64,000 nt of DNA from Anaerolineae bacterium. GTDB lineage: Bacteria; Chloroflexota; Anaerolineae; UBA4142; SHND01. The DNA lies in assembly GCA_020851635.1 (NCBI GenBank), contig JADZCJ010000121.1, positions 41,399 through 105,398 on the forward strand, given 5' to 3'. The position numbers were made by a program, and so were the translations under genes. The notes under the pieces are model-generated. The model ran no database searches. It was not told where the DNA came from and worked only from the letters and a program-made list of their open reading frames with translations. Shown here one piece after another: positions 8,187 to 16,617 of this stretch. The stretch's first letter is position 1, and every line of letters begins with the position of its first letter.

Positions 8187-9740
8187 CTATAGTCTCCGCC
8201 ATTTGTGCTTGTCTCGCCGCATAAACTCGTCCGCCGCTTTGGGTCCCCACGTCCCGGCATCGTAATTGGGAAATGTCGGCGCGGGAATCTTTGCCCATGC
8301 TTCGAGAATCGGCGAAATCACAGCCCACTGGGCTTCGACCTCATCGTAACGCGTAAACAACATCGGGTCGCCGAGCATCGCGTCCAGCAGCAACCGTTCA
8401 TACGCCTCGGGCGCCGCCTCGCCAAAAGTGCTGGTGTATCGGAAATCCATGTTGACGGGACGAATGCGGTTGTCCTGTCCCGGAATCTTGCTCTCGAATT
8501 TTAGCGAAATTCCTTCGTCCGGTTGAATATTGAAAACCAGGGTGTTGGGTTCCATCTGGTTCACCCAATCACGCCCAAACAACATCAAGGGCGGCAAATT
8601 GAACTCGATCGCGATTTCGGTCAGTCGTTTTGGCAGGCGCTTGCCCGTGCGCAAATAGATCGGCACGCCCGCCCAGCGCCAATTTTCAATCTGCACCTTG
8701 AGCGCCACATAGGTTTCGGTCTCGGATTGCGGGTTGACCTCTGCTTCGGTGCGATAGCCGGGCACCTGGAGCCCGCCGATTGCCCCGGCGCCATACTGCC
8801 CGCGCACGGTGTTGGCTTGGATGTCCTCAAAACTCTGCGGGCGGATCGAGCGCAGGACCTGCGCTTTGGCATCGCGCACATCGGTCGGCGTAAATTCGGG
8901 CGGCGGCTCCATCGTCGTCACGGCGAGCAACTGCAAACCGTGATTCTGGATAATGTCGCGCAGCGCGCCCGAATTGTCATAATATTCGCCGCGCTCTTCC
9001 ACCCCGACCGTCTCTGCAACCGTGATTTGGATATTGTTGACATAGGTGCGGTTCCAGATCGGTTCCAGAATCCCGTTTGCAAAACGAAAGACAAAAATGT
9101 TCTGCACCGCTTCCTTGCCGAGATAATGGTCAATGCGATAGATTTGCGACTCGTCAAATACGAGGTGCAGGCGGCGATTGAGGTCCACCGCAGACTTGAG
9201 ATCACGTCCAAAGGGTTTTTCGACAATGATGCGCGTATAACCCGCGCTGTGATTCAACCCCGACTTGCCGAGCATGTCAATAATTTCGGGCATGATTTCG
9301 GGAGGGACGGCGAGATAAAACAAGCGGTTGCCTGCCGTCCCGCGCTGCTGGTCCATTCCATCCAGCTCTGCCCCGAGCCGTTTATAGCCGTCCAAATCAT
9401 CCAGGTTCGACTGCATATAAAAAATGTTGTTTGCAAACGAGTCCCAGATCTGGTCCTGCGGCTTTTGGCGCGAAAATTCCATCGCCGATTGTTTGTATTG
9501 CGCGCGTATGTCGTCATTTGTATGCGGCTTGCGCGCAAAACCCACAATGTTGTATACGGTCGGCATGTAATTGTCATGCGCGAGATTATAGAGCGCGGGG
9601 ATCAGTTTGCGGTGCACCAGGTCGCCCGTCGCGCCAAAAATGACGATCGAGGTGGGTTCGGGCGCGCGCGCCACGCGCATTCCTTCGCGCAGAGGGTTCA
9701 GTACAGGGCGTGTTTCAAGCATAGGATCTTGTAGGGTCAT
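8187..9740 (-). CDS. zwf: Glucose-6-phosphate 1-dehydrogenase
   Basis: A 517-residue enzyme oxidising glucose 6-phosphate to 6-phosphogluconolactone with reduction of NADP, the entry step of the pentose phosphate pathway. Visible are the dinucleotide-binding IVIFGATGDLVHRKLIPALYN, the substrate/catalytic RIDHYLGKEAVQNI and the C-terminal PYDAG-like region (NYDAGTWGPKAADEF). The frame is open further upstream, but ATG 9740 is chosen because it gives the family N-terminus and overlaps the gnd stop as ATGA (9737-9740), implying translational coupling. opcA follows. Confidence 0.97.
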   Translation of the reverse strand: MTLQDPMLETRPVLNPLREGMRVARAPEPTSIVIFGATGDLVHRKLIPALYNLAHDNYMPTVYNIVGFARKPHTNDDIRAQYKQSAMEFSRQKPQDQIWDSFANNIFYMQSNLDDLDGYKRLGAELDGMDQQRGTAGNRLFYLAVPPEIMPEIIDMLGKSGLNHSAGYTRIIVEKPFGRDLKSAVDLNRRLHLVFDESQIYRIDHYLGKEAVQNIFVFRFANGILEPIWNRTYVNNIQITVAETVGVEERGEYYDNSGALRDIIQNHGLQLLAVTTMEPPPEFTPTDVRDAKAQVLRSIRPQSFEDIQANTVRGQYGAGAIGGLQVPGYRTEAEVNPQSETETYVALKVQIENWRWAGVPIYLRTGKRLPKRLTEIAIEFNLPPLMLFGRDWVNQMEPNTLVFNIQPDEGISLKFESKIPGQDNRIRPVNMDFRYTSTFGEAAPEAYERLLLDAMLGDPMLFTRYDEVEAQWAVISPILEAWAKIPAPTFPNYDAGTWGPKAADEFMRRDKHKWRRL

Positions 9741-10642
9741 GCGGTTTTCATTGGATGTCCGCCGAATTCGTTTCGCAACGCTGCCAGCACCTGGGCGCTG
9801 AATGATTCGTTCTGCCGCGAGGCAAGGCGCATCAGGAGCGAGAGCGTGATCACAGGCGCGGGCACATCTTCGGCGATGGCTGCCTCCACCGTCCAGCGCC
9901 CTTCGCCCGAGTCCGCCACAAAGTCCTTGATCGCCGCCAAATCGTTGCCGTGTTTTCGAAACGCATCCACCGCCAGATCGAGGAGCCACGAACGCACCAC
10001 ACTGCCCGCTTGCCACACCTGCGACACTTTGAGCAGGTCGGGACTGTATTCCGAGTGTCTCAAAATCTCGTAGCCCTCGCCATACGCCTGCATCATGCCG
10101 TATTCGATGCCGTTGTGCACCATTTTTACAAAATGCCCCGCGCCGTGCGTGCCCATCAAGCCATAGTTTCCCGTAGGCGGCGCGAGCGTTTTGAAAATCG
10201 GTTCGCAGAAAGCAAACGTGTCGGGGTCGCCGCCGATCATTTGGGAATAGCCCTCGGTGATGCCCCAGATGCCGCCGCTCACGCCCACATCCATATATTT
10301 CAGCCCCATCGCGGCGAATTTTGGCGCGCGCCGTTTGTCGTCGGTCCAGCGCGAGTTGGCGCCGTCAATAATAATGTCACCGGGCGACAACAAGGGCGCG
10401 ACCCGGTCCATCTCGTCGTCGGTCGTTTGCCCGGCAGGCAGCATGAACCACAGCACGCGCGGCGATTGCTTGAGCATACCGGGCAGATCAGCCAATTGAT
10501 CGGTGCCTTGCATACCCATTGCAATATGCGCGTCCACTTTGCTGCGCGAACGATTCCACACGACGACGCGATGACCACCTTTCATCAAGCGCACTGACAT
10601 ATTGCCGCCCATGCGGCCCAGACCGAGAATTGCAAGTTCCAT
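9737..10642 (-). CDS. gnd: 6-phosphogluconate dehydrogenase, decarboxylating (short Gnd type)
   Basis: A 301-residue enzyme that converts 6-phosphogluconate to ribulose 5-phosphate and CO2. The N-terminal LGLGRMGGNMSVRL binds the cofactor, SGGIWG and the catalytic HFVKMVHNGIEYGMMQAYGEG follow. It is the short form (about 300 residues, often NAD-preferring and lacking the C-terminal extension of E. coli Gnd at 468 residues). Cofactor preference is family-based inference. It sits between tal and zwf, sharing four bases with zwf, so both steps are translated together. Confidence 0.95.
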   Translation of the reverse strand: MELAILGLGRMGGNMSVRLMKGGHRVVVWNRSRSKVDAHIAMGMQGTDQLADLPGMLKQSPRVLWFMLPAGQTTDDEMDRVAPLLSPGDIIIDGANSRWTDDKRRAPKFAAMGLKYMDVGVSGGIWGITEGYSQMIGGDPDTFAFCEPIFKTLAPPTGNYGLMGTHGAGHFVKMVHNGIEYGMMQAYGEGYEILRHSEYSPDLLKVSQVWQAGSVVRSWLLDLAVDAFRKHGNDLAAIKDFVADSGEGRWTVEAAIAEDVPAPVITLSLLMRLASRQNESFSAQVLAALRNEFGGHPMKTA

Positions 10643-10874
10643 ATGAGCTCCTGGTAGTTATGATTCAGGATTGTTGATTGCTGAATTTCGATTTTCGATT
10701 TTCGATTGCAACTTGTGCTGCGCGCTGTATGCACTTGTACTCTTGCTGCTGCTCTGCGTGAGACGCGCTCGGCGTTTCACGTTCGGTGCTCACGTTGACG
10801 CTCACGCTCGACGTTTGACGTTTGTACATTGTGCATTCGGCATTGCGCATTCGTCCTTTGTCATCCGTCCTTTG
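10643..10874. other. Low-complexity intergenic DNA between tal and gnd
   Basis: The 232 bases hold repeated short words (GATTTTCGATTTTCGATT, GTTGACGCTCACGCTCGACG, TTTGTCATCCGTCC) and no credible gene. GATTGTTGATTG near 10670 is the reverse complement of the AACAATC heptamer seen at 741-803, and TCATCCGTCC recurs at 45,263-45,272. I see no convincing terminator or promoter in it. Confidence 0.6.
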
Positions 10875-12014
10875 TCACCTGCCACCCGCGATCTGCTGTC
10901 GTTTCTTGTCAATCCCCGCCAGCAACTGGTCAAACGCCTGGTCGAATTTCACAACCCCCTCTTTCAGGACCTGCGCGGTCACGGCATCGAGCGAAAAACC
11001 CGCCGCTTTGAATCGTTTGATAATGTCATGCGCCGCTTGCGGGTCCGCGTCCACCGTGCGCGCCACGACACCGTGTTCGGCAAAGGCATGAATTGTCTCC
11101 ATCGGCAATGTATTGACGGTATTCGGTCCGATCAGCTGCTCTACATATATCACATCGCGATAGGCGGGGTTCTTGGTTGACGTGGATGCCCAGAGCGGGC
11201 GCTGGACGCGGGCGCGTTTTGCCTGAATCGCCAACCCGCGCTCGGACGAGAAAATCTGCTTGAAATGTTCATACGCAATTTGCGCGTTCGCAATCGCGAT
11301 TTTGCCCTGCAAATCCTCTAATTCTTGAAATCGCTGCGCATCTTTTTCCGTCTTGCGGGCATCGCTCAAGAGTTTGTCCGCCAGGGTATCAATACGGCTG
11401 ACAAAAAAACTGGCGACCGAAGCAATGCGGTCAATCGGTTTTCCCTCTGCCGCGCGCCGCTCCAATGCGCGCACAAAAGCCCACGCCACATCCTCATAGG
11501 CCTGCACTGCAAACAAGAGCGTGATGTTGATATTTAGCCCATCATACAGACATTGCTCGATGGCGGGAACGCCCTCGGGCGTCCCCGGGATTTTTACCAT
11601 AAGATTGGGCCGATTGACCGTCTGCCACAGCCGTTTCACTTCGGCAATCGTCCCCTGCGTGTCATGCGCGAGGCGCGGCGAGACTTCGATGCTGACAAAA
11701 CCGTCACCGCCGTTCGATTCGTCATACACCGGACGAAACACATCGCACGCCGCGCGCACATCGTCGGTCGCCAACTTTTCATAAATGGCGAGCGTATTGT
11801 GCCCCGCCGCAGCCAGCGTCTTGATTTGCGCGTCATAATCGTTGCTGCCGACGATCGCTTTTTCAAAAATGCTCGGGTTGGAGGTTTCCCCGCGCAGCGC
11901 CACTGTGGTAACCAGTTGTTTCAATTCCCCCGATTCAATTTGATTGCGTTGCAGGCTGTCAAGCCAGACTGATTGCCCCTGCGCCAGCAGATCATAAAAC
12001 CGATTCGTAGCCAT
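10875..12014 (-). CDS. tal: Transaldolase (long, actinobacterial/chloroflexal type)
   Basis: A 379-residue transaldolase transferring a dihydroxyacetone unit between sedoheptulose 7-phosphate and glyceraldehyde 3-phosphate. Features are QSVWLDSLQRN at the N-terminus, the TSNPSIFEKAI strand, the Schiff-base lysine region NLMVKIPGTPEGVPAI, and NITLLFAVQAYEDVA. At about 380 residues it belongs to the long subfamily found in actinobacteria and Chloroflexota, rather than the 317-residue E. coli type. It lies upstream of gnd (232-base gap) and downstream of the FGGY kinase, in the non-oxidative part of the same pathway. Confidence 0.95.
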   Translation of the reverse strand: MATNRFYDLLAQGQSVWLDSLQRNQIESGELKQLVTTVALRGETSNPSIFEKAIVGSNDYDAQIKTLAAAGHNTLAIYEKLATDDVRAACDVFRPVYDESNGGDGFVSIEVSPRLAHDTQGTIAEVKRLWQTVNRPNLMVKIPGTPEGVPAIEQCLYDGLNINITLLFAVQAYEDVAWAFVRALERRAAEGKPIDRIASVASFFVSRIDTLADKLLSDARKTEKDAQRFQELEDLQGKIAIANAQIAYEHFKQIFSSERGLAIQAKRARVQRPLWASTSTKNPAYRDVIYVEQLIGPNTVNTLPMETIHAFAEHGVVARTVDADPQAAHDIIKRFKAAGFSLDAVTAQVLKEGVVKFDQAFDQLLAGIDKKRQQIAGGR

Positions 12015-12098
12015 AATTACTCCCTGATAATGTCATTTAGATATATGCGCCGCTTGCAAAATGGCGCGCCTGTCGCGTACCGGGGCTTGGACCTTGGA

Positions 12099-13616
12099 TC
12101 ACGATGCCAGCAGCTGATGATACAACTTGGTTTGTCGTTCGCGCGCGCGCTGATAAATCTCGAAATGGGCGGGATTCGGGACAAAGGTCTCGCCCAAATC
12201 TGCCTCCAAGTTATCTAACGATGAATTGTCGCTTGACGCGATGCTTGATTTGAGGGCGCGCAAAGCGAGCAGCGCCGCGCCCCGCGCGGATGCCTCGTCC
12301 TCGCCCGACGCCGTCACGGGCACGCCCAGCACATCAGCCAGAATCTGCACCCACACCGTCGAGTTGAGCAGCGCGCCCCCACTGGCAATTATTTCGCGGG
12401 GCGGTGGAATGGCGACCCGCAGCAAATCAAAAATCGCCGCAAACCGAAAGGCGACCGCCTCCAGCGACGCGCGCCACAATTCCACGGGCAAAGTGTCCAG
12501 ATTCCAACCGGTCAGCGCCGCGCGAGCATCGCCGTGATACCCCGGACTGCGCTCGCCCCCAAAAAAGGGCAGCAGCGTCAAGCCGTGCGCGTCGGGTTTC
12601 ATCGCGCGCAGTTCGGTTTCCACCTGCTCCTGTTCCGGCAGTTGGAAAATGCGCGCATAATACGCAAAGATATTGCCTCCGTCGGTCAGCGAACCGCCCA
12701 TCAGCCCATCGTGCTCGTCCACGCGATACATCCACAACCCACGCGGCAGTTTGCGCAAGCCCTGCTCTGCGGGGAGGACCACGCGCATGGCGCCGCTGGT
12801 GCCCACCGTCACGGCGACGCGCGTTTCGTCCGTGCACCCGCTCCCCACGTTTGCCACCGCGCCGTCGCCCAGGGCGGGATACCACGGCACATTCGCCAGC
12901 GATTTCCAGCGCGTCGCAAACTCGCCCTGCAGCCCCGACAGTCCCTGACTCACCAAAGTCACCGGCGACAACCGGGCGCGCGAAACCTCCGCAATATTCA
13001 ACACCTGTTCATCCCAATCGCCGGTCGCGTGGTCCAACATCCCCGTCCACGCGGCGAACGAATGCGAAACGATGCTCCTGCCAAAGAGTTTTTGCAAAAA
13101 ATATTCGTGAAGCGAGACAAACCGGGCGGTGCGCGCAAACACATCGGGCTGTGTCTCGCGCAGCCACAACAACCGCGCGGCAAGATACGCCGTGTGCAGC
13201 GGGCATCCCGTGCGCGCATAGATCGGCGCCCAATCATACGCGGCGCGCAGCTGCTCTACCTCGCGCGCGTTGCGTGTGTCGGCATAGAGATAGACGGGCG
13301 TCAGCGGCGCATCGTTTGCGTCGAGCGCCAGCATGTTGCTTGCAAGCGTGGACGCCGCCACCGCCGAGATTTCGAGCTTGTCGTGAACGAGAGCAAGGAT
13401 CTCGTCAATGGCGTGTGTAAACGCGTCGAACATGACGCGCGCATCGAGCGTCGAGCCGCCGCCTTTGGTCGTATCGGGATGATATTTGCGCCGCGTCGTC
13501 AACCCTGTCACATCGCGCGCCCGCGCATCATACACCATCGCGCGCAGGGACGATGTGCCAATGTCAATCACCAGCACAAACGGCGCGCGCGCGGCAGACA
13601 GGGAGACGCCAGACAT
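12099..13616 (-). CDS. FGGY-family carbohydrate kinase, probably gluconokinase
   Basis: A 505-residue sugar kinase of the FGGY family. The N-terminal phosphate loop is VIDIGTSSLRAMVYD, the second ATP-site loop is VGTSGAMRVV, and the C-terminal ASGGALLNSTVWVQILADVLG is the FGGY adenosine-binding signature. Substrate is not certain from sequence: its place at the head of the tal-gnd-zwf-opcA cluster favours gluconate (feeding 6-phosphogluconate to Gnd), with xylulose the main alternative. ATG 13616 gives a short leader before the first beta strand; a farther upstream start would add 11 residues. Confidence 0.87.
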   Translation of the reverse strand: MSGVSLSAARAPFVLVIDIGTSSLRAMVYDARARDVTGLTTRRKYHPDTTKGGGSTLDARVMFDAFTHAIDEILALVHDKLEISAVAASTLASNMLALDANDAPLTPVYLYADTRNAREVEQLRAAYDWAPIYARTGCPLHTAYLAARLLWLRETQPDVFARTARFVSLHEYFLQKLFGRSIVSHSFAAWTGMLDHATGDWDEQVLNIAEVSRARLSPVTLVSQGLSGLQGEFATRWKSLANVPWYPALGDGAVANVGSGCTDETRVAVTVGTSGAMRVVLPAEQGLRKLPRGLWMYRVDEHDGLMGGSLTDGGNIFAYYARIFQLPEQEQVETELRAMKPDAHGLTLLPFFGGERSPGYHGDARAALTGWNLDTLPVELWRASLEAVAFRFAAIFDLLRVAIPPPREIIASGGALLNSTVWVQILADVLGVPVTASGEDEASARGAALLALRALKSSIASSDNSSLDNLEADLGETFVPNPAHFEIYQRARERQTKLYHQLLAS

Positions 13617-13704
13617 AAAAAAAGAGAGACGAACCGTTCCCAAACTCACATTTGCTGCGATAGAGTGAACTGTTCCGGACCGGTCCGCCTCTGCAAATTG
13701 TGCG

Positions 13705-14271
13705 TTATGCTTTGAGAAGCTCAGAGTGACTCTTGCGGAATTTGTTTACTTTGGGCGAGACGACCAGGCGACAATATGGCTGGTTCGGATTGTTTTTGAA
13801 ATATTCCTGGTGATAATCTTCCGCCGGATAAAACTCTTGGAAAGGCACAACCTGCGTAACGATGGGGTCGTGGAACGCTTTGGCATCGGTGAGCGCTTTG
13901 ATGGTGGCGTTTGCAATCCGCTCTTGTTCGGCATCGTGTGTCAGGATGATCGAGCGGTATTGGTCGCCCACATCATTGCCCTGCCGATTCAACGTCGTCG
14001 GGTCGTGAATCTGAAAGAAAATGTCCAGCACGTCCCGGTAGGTAATCACGTTTGGATCGAACATGATCCGGACCACCTCGGCGTGACCCGTGTGGTGGGC
14101 GCAGACTTGATCGTAGGTTGGATTCTTGACGTGTCCGCCCGCGTACCCCGAAGTTGCCGAGGAAACGCCCCGCAAATTATTGTAAATCGCTTCGATGCAC
14201 CAAAAACACCCGCCCCCCAGCGTCGCAATCTGCAAATTGTCCGTCCGGACGTGACCATTGCCGTTATTCAT
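13705..14271 (-). CDS. msrA: Peptide-methionine (S)-S-oxide reductase MsrA
   Basis: A 188-residue MsrA, which repairs oxidised methionine (S epimer) in proteins using thioredoxin. The catalytic motif GGGCFWCIEAIY (residues about 19-30) is intact, followed by SGYAGGHVKNPTYDQVC, the HAEVVRI stretch, and DQYRSIILTHD. The C-terminal PAEDYHQEYF is also present. A cysteine in GCFWC besides the nucleophile and CAHH could act in recycling. It is alone in function here, placed after the pentose phosphate cluster that supplies NADPH; no MsrB is present. Confidence 0.96.
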   Translation of the reverse strand: MNNGNGHVRTDNLQIATLGGGCFWCIEAIYNNLRGVSSATSGYAGGHVKNPTYDQVCAHHTGHAEVVRIMFDPNVITYRDVLDIFFQIHDPTTLNRQGNDVGDQYRSIILTHDAEQERIANATIKALTDAKAFHDPIVTQVVPFQEFYPAEDYHQEYFKNNPNQPYCRLVVSPKVNKFRKSHSELLKA

Positions 14272-14367
14272 TGGATAAATCCTTTCGTGCAGCGGAGAGT
14301 CTGACGATAAAGCATGTCTCTATAGAGTTTCACAACCATCCGAGATGTTACCTGTCGCGGCGTTACG

Positions 14368-14853
14368 CTATGTCTTGTTCAAGACCAAAAACAACAGAAT
14401 ACCCACAACAATCGCCAGCCCGATGCTCACGATACCCAGCACAATGACCGGTCCCAGGTTGGTTGTGGGCGCGGGCGGGGGCAGCTGGCGCATGGGGGCG
14501 GCGCTAACATGGGTGGTCATGATCACCGGCGCAACAGGCGGCGCGCCCGGCGCAAGCTCAGGCACACCAGCGCGGTTCTCGTCCGCCAGTTTGCGCATCG
14601 CCTCCTCGTATTTTGCGCGCGCTTCCGGCGGCAAATCGTCCGCGCTCGCATACGTCTTGCCGTCGTACACGATTGTGTTGGACCGGATCATTGTCGCGCC
14701 CGCCGTTGCCAGATTGTCCATAATATCCGGCAGTCCGTTTTGATTCTTGTCGGCAAACACGTTTTGCATCGCGTCCCACTGCGCCCTGACATCCGGCGGC
14801 ATTTCTTCCAGACTGGCATACGTCTTGCCGTTGATCATCAAGGTATTTGACAT
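14368..14853 (-). CDS. Small C-tail-anchored protein with duplicated GKTYAS motif and EF-hand-like loop
   Basis: A 161-residue protein that I do not recognise as a named family. It has an internal duplication: INGKTYASLEEMPPDVRAQWD (about residues 7-27) and YDGKTYASADDLPPEARAKYE (about 63-83). After the first copy comes DKNQNGLPDIMD, which fits the calcium-binding EF-hand loop spacing (D-x-N-x-N-G-x-x-D-x-x-D). A proline-rich linker leads to one strongly hydrophobic C-terminal helix (about residues 132-158), so the N-terminal part may face either side of the membrane. Its stop is followed by msrA; its start abuts the stop of the Cys-rich gene. Confidence 0.75.
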   Translation of the reverse strand: MSNTLMINGKTYASLEEMPPDVRAQWDAMQNVFADKNQNGLPDIMDNLATAGATMIRSNTIVYDGKTYASADDLPPEARAKYEEAMRKLADENRAGVPELAPGAPPVAPVIMTTHVSAAPMRQLPPPAPTTNLGPVIVLGIVSIGLAIVVGILLFLVLNKT

Positions 14854-15192
14854 TTATTTTTCTATCACCTCGAACTCTTGCAAATCCACCTCATGGCAGC
14901 GCCCGCACCCCACGCGCGGGTCCTGCACTTGGGAGAAATCCCGGTCGCAAAAACTCTCGACCTCGACCTTTTTGCTCAGCCCGAACAGCGATTTTGCCAC
15001 GCGCCCATACAAATGCAAATGCTCGCACTGATTGGTCAGCAAAATATCCGGCGCCGGGCAATTCTGACAGAGCGCCGGAAACCATTTAGGCGAGTCCGGA
15101 TTATTCTCTATCAGCCGACATTCTTCCGACTCGCGCCCGCGAAAATAGTCGCTGTAATAATATTTACATTCTTTGCCGTACGGTGTTTTCAT
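14854..15192 (-). CDS. Cysteine-rich small protein, unknown function
   Basis: A 112-residue protein with nine cysteines, including CQNC and CGRCHE near the end, suggesting metal binding; no family is recognised. The ATG at 15,192 has a GAGG ribosome site just upstream on the minus strand. A longer reading frame overlaps the subtilase gene and is unlikely; GTG 15,216 would add eight residues. It starts 34 bases after the subtilase stop and its stop touches the start of the duplicated-motif protein, so the three are probably co-transcribed. Confidence 0.7.
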   Translation of the reverse strand: MKTPYGKECKYYYSDYFRGRESEECRLIENNPDSPKWFPALCQNCPAPDILLTNQCEHLHLYGRVAKSLFGLSKKVEVESFCDRDFSQVQDPRVGCGRCHEVDLQEFEVIEK

Positions 15193-15226
15193 AAATCCCT
15201 CGACCCATTTCGCCACCCGGACGGGT

Positions 15227-16495
15227 TCACCGCGGCCCGACGGCCTCGTCGAGTTTGCCGGGTCTTGTGCGTGTTGCCTGTCCGTGCTGCGGGGCGCTTG
15301 CCAAGAGATCTGCCGCCCGGATCGCCCGATACGCATCAATTCGACCAAAGCCCATGTATTTGTTCCATCCTCCCTCCTCGGCGCGTTCGGAGAAATCGCA
15401 CTCTACTCCACATTCCTGTTTCTTGAAAGCAGTCCGTTGAAGAAGGTCTTGAATTTGACGCGGCGTCAGATTGGGATTCTTTGACAGCACGAGCGCGACG
15501 AGCGCGCTCACCTGAGGCGCCGCGTAGGATGTTCCGCTGTAATACCCGTATCCGTCGGGTTTCGTTGTATAGATATTCTGACCCGGCGCCATCAGGTCCA
15601 GTTCTATGCCGTAATTACTGCCGGACCACAGCGGGATCTGGTTGGGAATCGCACAATTGAGCGCAAGAAGCGCCCCGGCGCATCTCTCATCGGAATAGTT
15701 GGTCGCGCCGACGGCTATCACTTCAGGAAAACGCGCCGGATAGAGAACATTTTCCTCATTCTTGTTCCCGCTCGCCGCCACAATCACAATGCCCCTGGCA
15801 TACGCCTCACGAATTGCGCCATGTAAACCTTGCAACACATCCTGACTGCAAAGGTCGCGCGGGCAGGGGCCGCCGATGCTGATATTGATCACCCTTGGCG
15901 GGGTCGGAGTGGCGTTTATCGCCATCCTGATCGCCTTTTCCATGCGTGAAAAGATAACATCATAGTTGTTGCCGCCTCCCGCGCTGTCCATCACTTTGAG
16001 CGGCATGATCCTGCCGTCCCAGGTAATTCCCGCCATGCCCCTGGCGTTGTCTGTCACCGCTCCGATAATGCCTGCAACAGCTGTGCCATGCCCCAGGTTG
16101 TCTTCGGGCACGCTGTCGGCGTTGGCAAAATCATACCCGGTCACCAGTCTCTTTTGCAGGTCTTCGTGGTCGAGGTCTATGCCGGTATCAAGCACCGCAA
16201 CAATGATATTCGGGTTGCCGCGGGTCAGTTCCCACGCATTCTGAAATCCCAATTTGGCGGCTTGCGAGTCCGCAAGATACCATTGACTTTTATCTTTGAA
16301 ACGCGGGTCATTGGGAGTTTTGATCGGAGCGGCGGCGGCGGAATTCAAAGTGATGCCGAGGATAGCGCAGGCAAGCATCACAATTATTCCCTTGACCGGT
16401 AATCCTGACGCAGTCATCAAGAACGCCGAAAGACGATGTAGGTGGTCACTCATCGTTGCCGGTCCTTTTGCCAGTGTCTTGACATTGTCGCACAT
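15227..16495 (-). CDS. Secreted subtilisin-like serine peptidase (S8)
   Basis: A 422-residue subtilase. The catalytic triad is clear: Asp in VAVLDTGIDLDHEDL, His in NLGHGTAVAGIIGA, and Ser in YYSGTSYAAPQVSALVAL; the oxyanion Asn is in VAASGNKNEE. A hydrophobic segment (GIIVMLACAILGITLNSAAAA, about residues 36-56) acts as an export signal, so the enzyme should work outside the membrane. Extra cysteines (CPRDLC, ECGVEC) could form disulfides. An internal ATG 14 codons downstream is an alternative start. Downstream small genes may be linked to its function; that is inference. Confidence 0.93.
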   Translation of the reverse strand: MCDNVKTLAKGPATMSDHLHRLSAFLMTASGLPVKGIIVMLACAILGITLNSAAAAPIKTPNDPRFKDKSQWYLADSQAAKLGFQNAWELTRGNPNIIVAVLDTGIDLDHEDLQKRLVTGYDFANADSVPEDNLGHGTAVAGIIGAVTDNARGMAGITWDGRIMPLKVMDSAGGGNNYDVIFSRMEKAIRMAINATPTPPRVINISIGGPCPRDLCSQDVLQGLHGAIREAYARGIVIVAASGNKNEENVLYPARFPEVIAVGATNYSDERCAGALLALNCAIPNQIPLWSGSNYGIELDLMAPGQNIYTTKPDGYGYYSGTSYAAPQVSALVALVLSKNPNLTPRQIQDLLQRTAFKKQECGVECDFSERAEEGGWNKYMGFGRIDAYRAIRAADLLASAPQHGQATRTRPGKLDEAVGPR

Positions 16496-16541
16496 TTTAG
16501 CATAAAGGTTCGAACAGCTTGTAGTATTCTCGATCTCTCAG

Positions 16542-16583
16542 AAAAAGATTGCCCATCCGTTTGGGGGAGGGCAGTCTCTTTTG
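16542..16583 (-). terminator. Rho-independent terminator after the amidase gene
   Basis: Read on the minus strand, GACTGCCC and GGGCAATC form a stem with one mismatch around a loop of about 15 bases, followed by TTTTT (complement of 16,542-16,546). It lies between the end of the amidase gene and the start of the subtilase gene. Confidence 0.75.
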
Positions 16584-16617
16584 ATCGTCCCTACTCGATG
16601 TGCCATTGTCTATGCCC

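Noticed and set aside
6883..8265. A 460-codon plus-strand open frame opposite opcA
   Set aside because: It is antisense to a well-supported gene, shows no recognisable domain, and arises from the GC-rich codon pattern.
8523..9734. A 403-codon plus-strand open frame opposite zwf
   Set aside because: Antisense shadow of zwf without domains, start context or neighbours.
9741..10016. N-terminal extension of zwf by 92 codons
   Set aside because: The extension lies over gnd and has no similarity to the family; ATG 9740 with the ATGA overlap is the sensible start.
12015..12098. GCGCC / GGCGC hairpin between tal and the FGGY kinase gene
   Set aside because: Five-base stem without a T tract; too weak to call.
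12404..13715. Long plus-strand frames opposite the FGGY kinase gene
   Set aside because: Arg/Pro-rich shadow translations of a convincing kinase gene.
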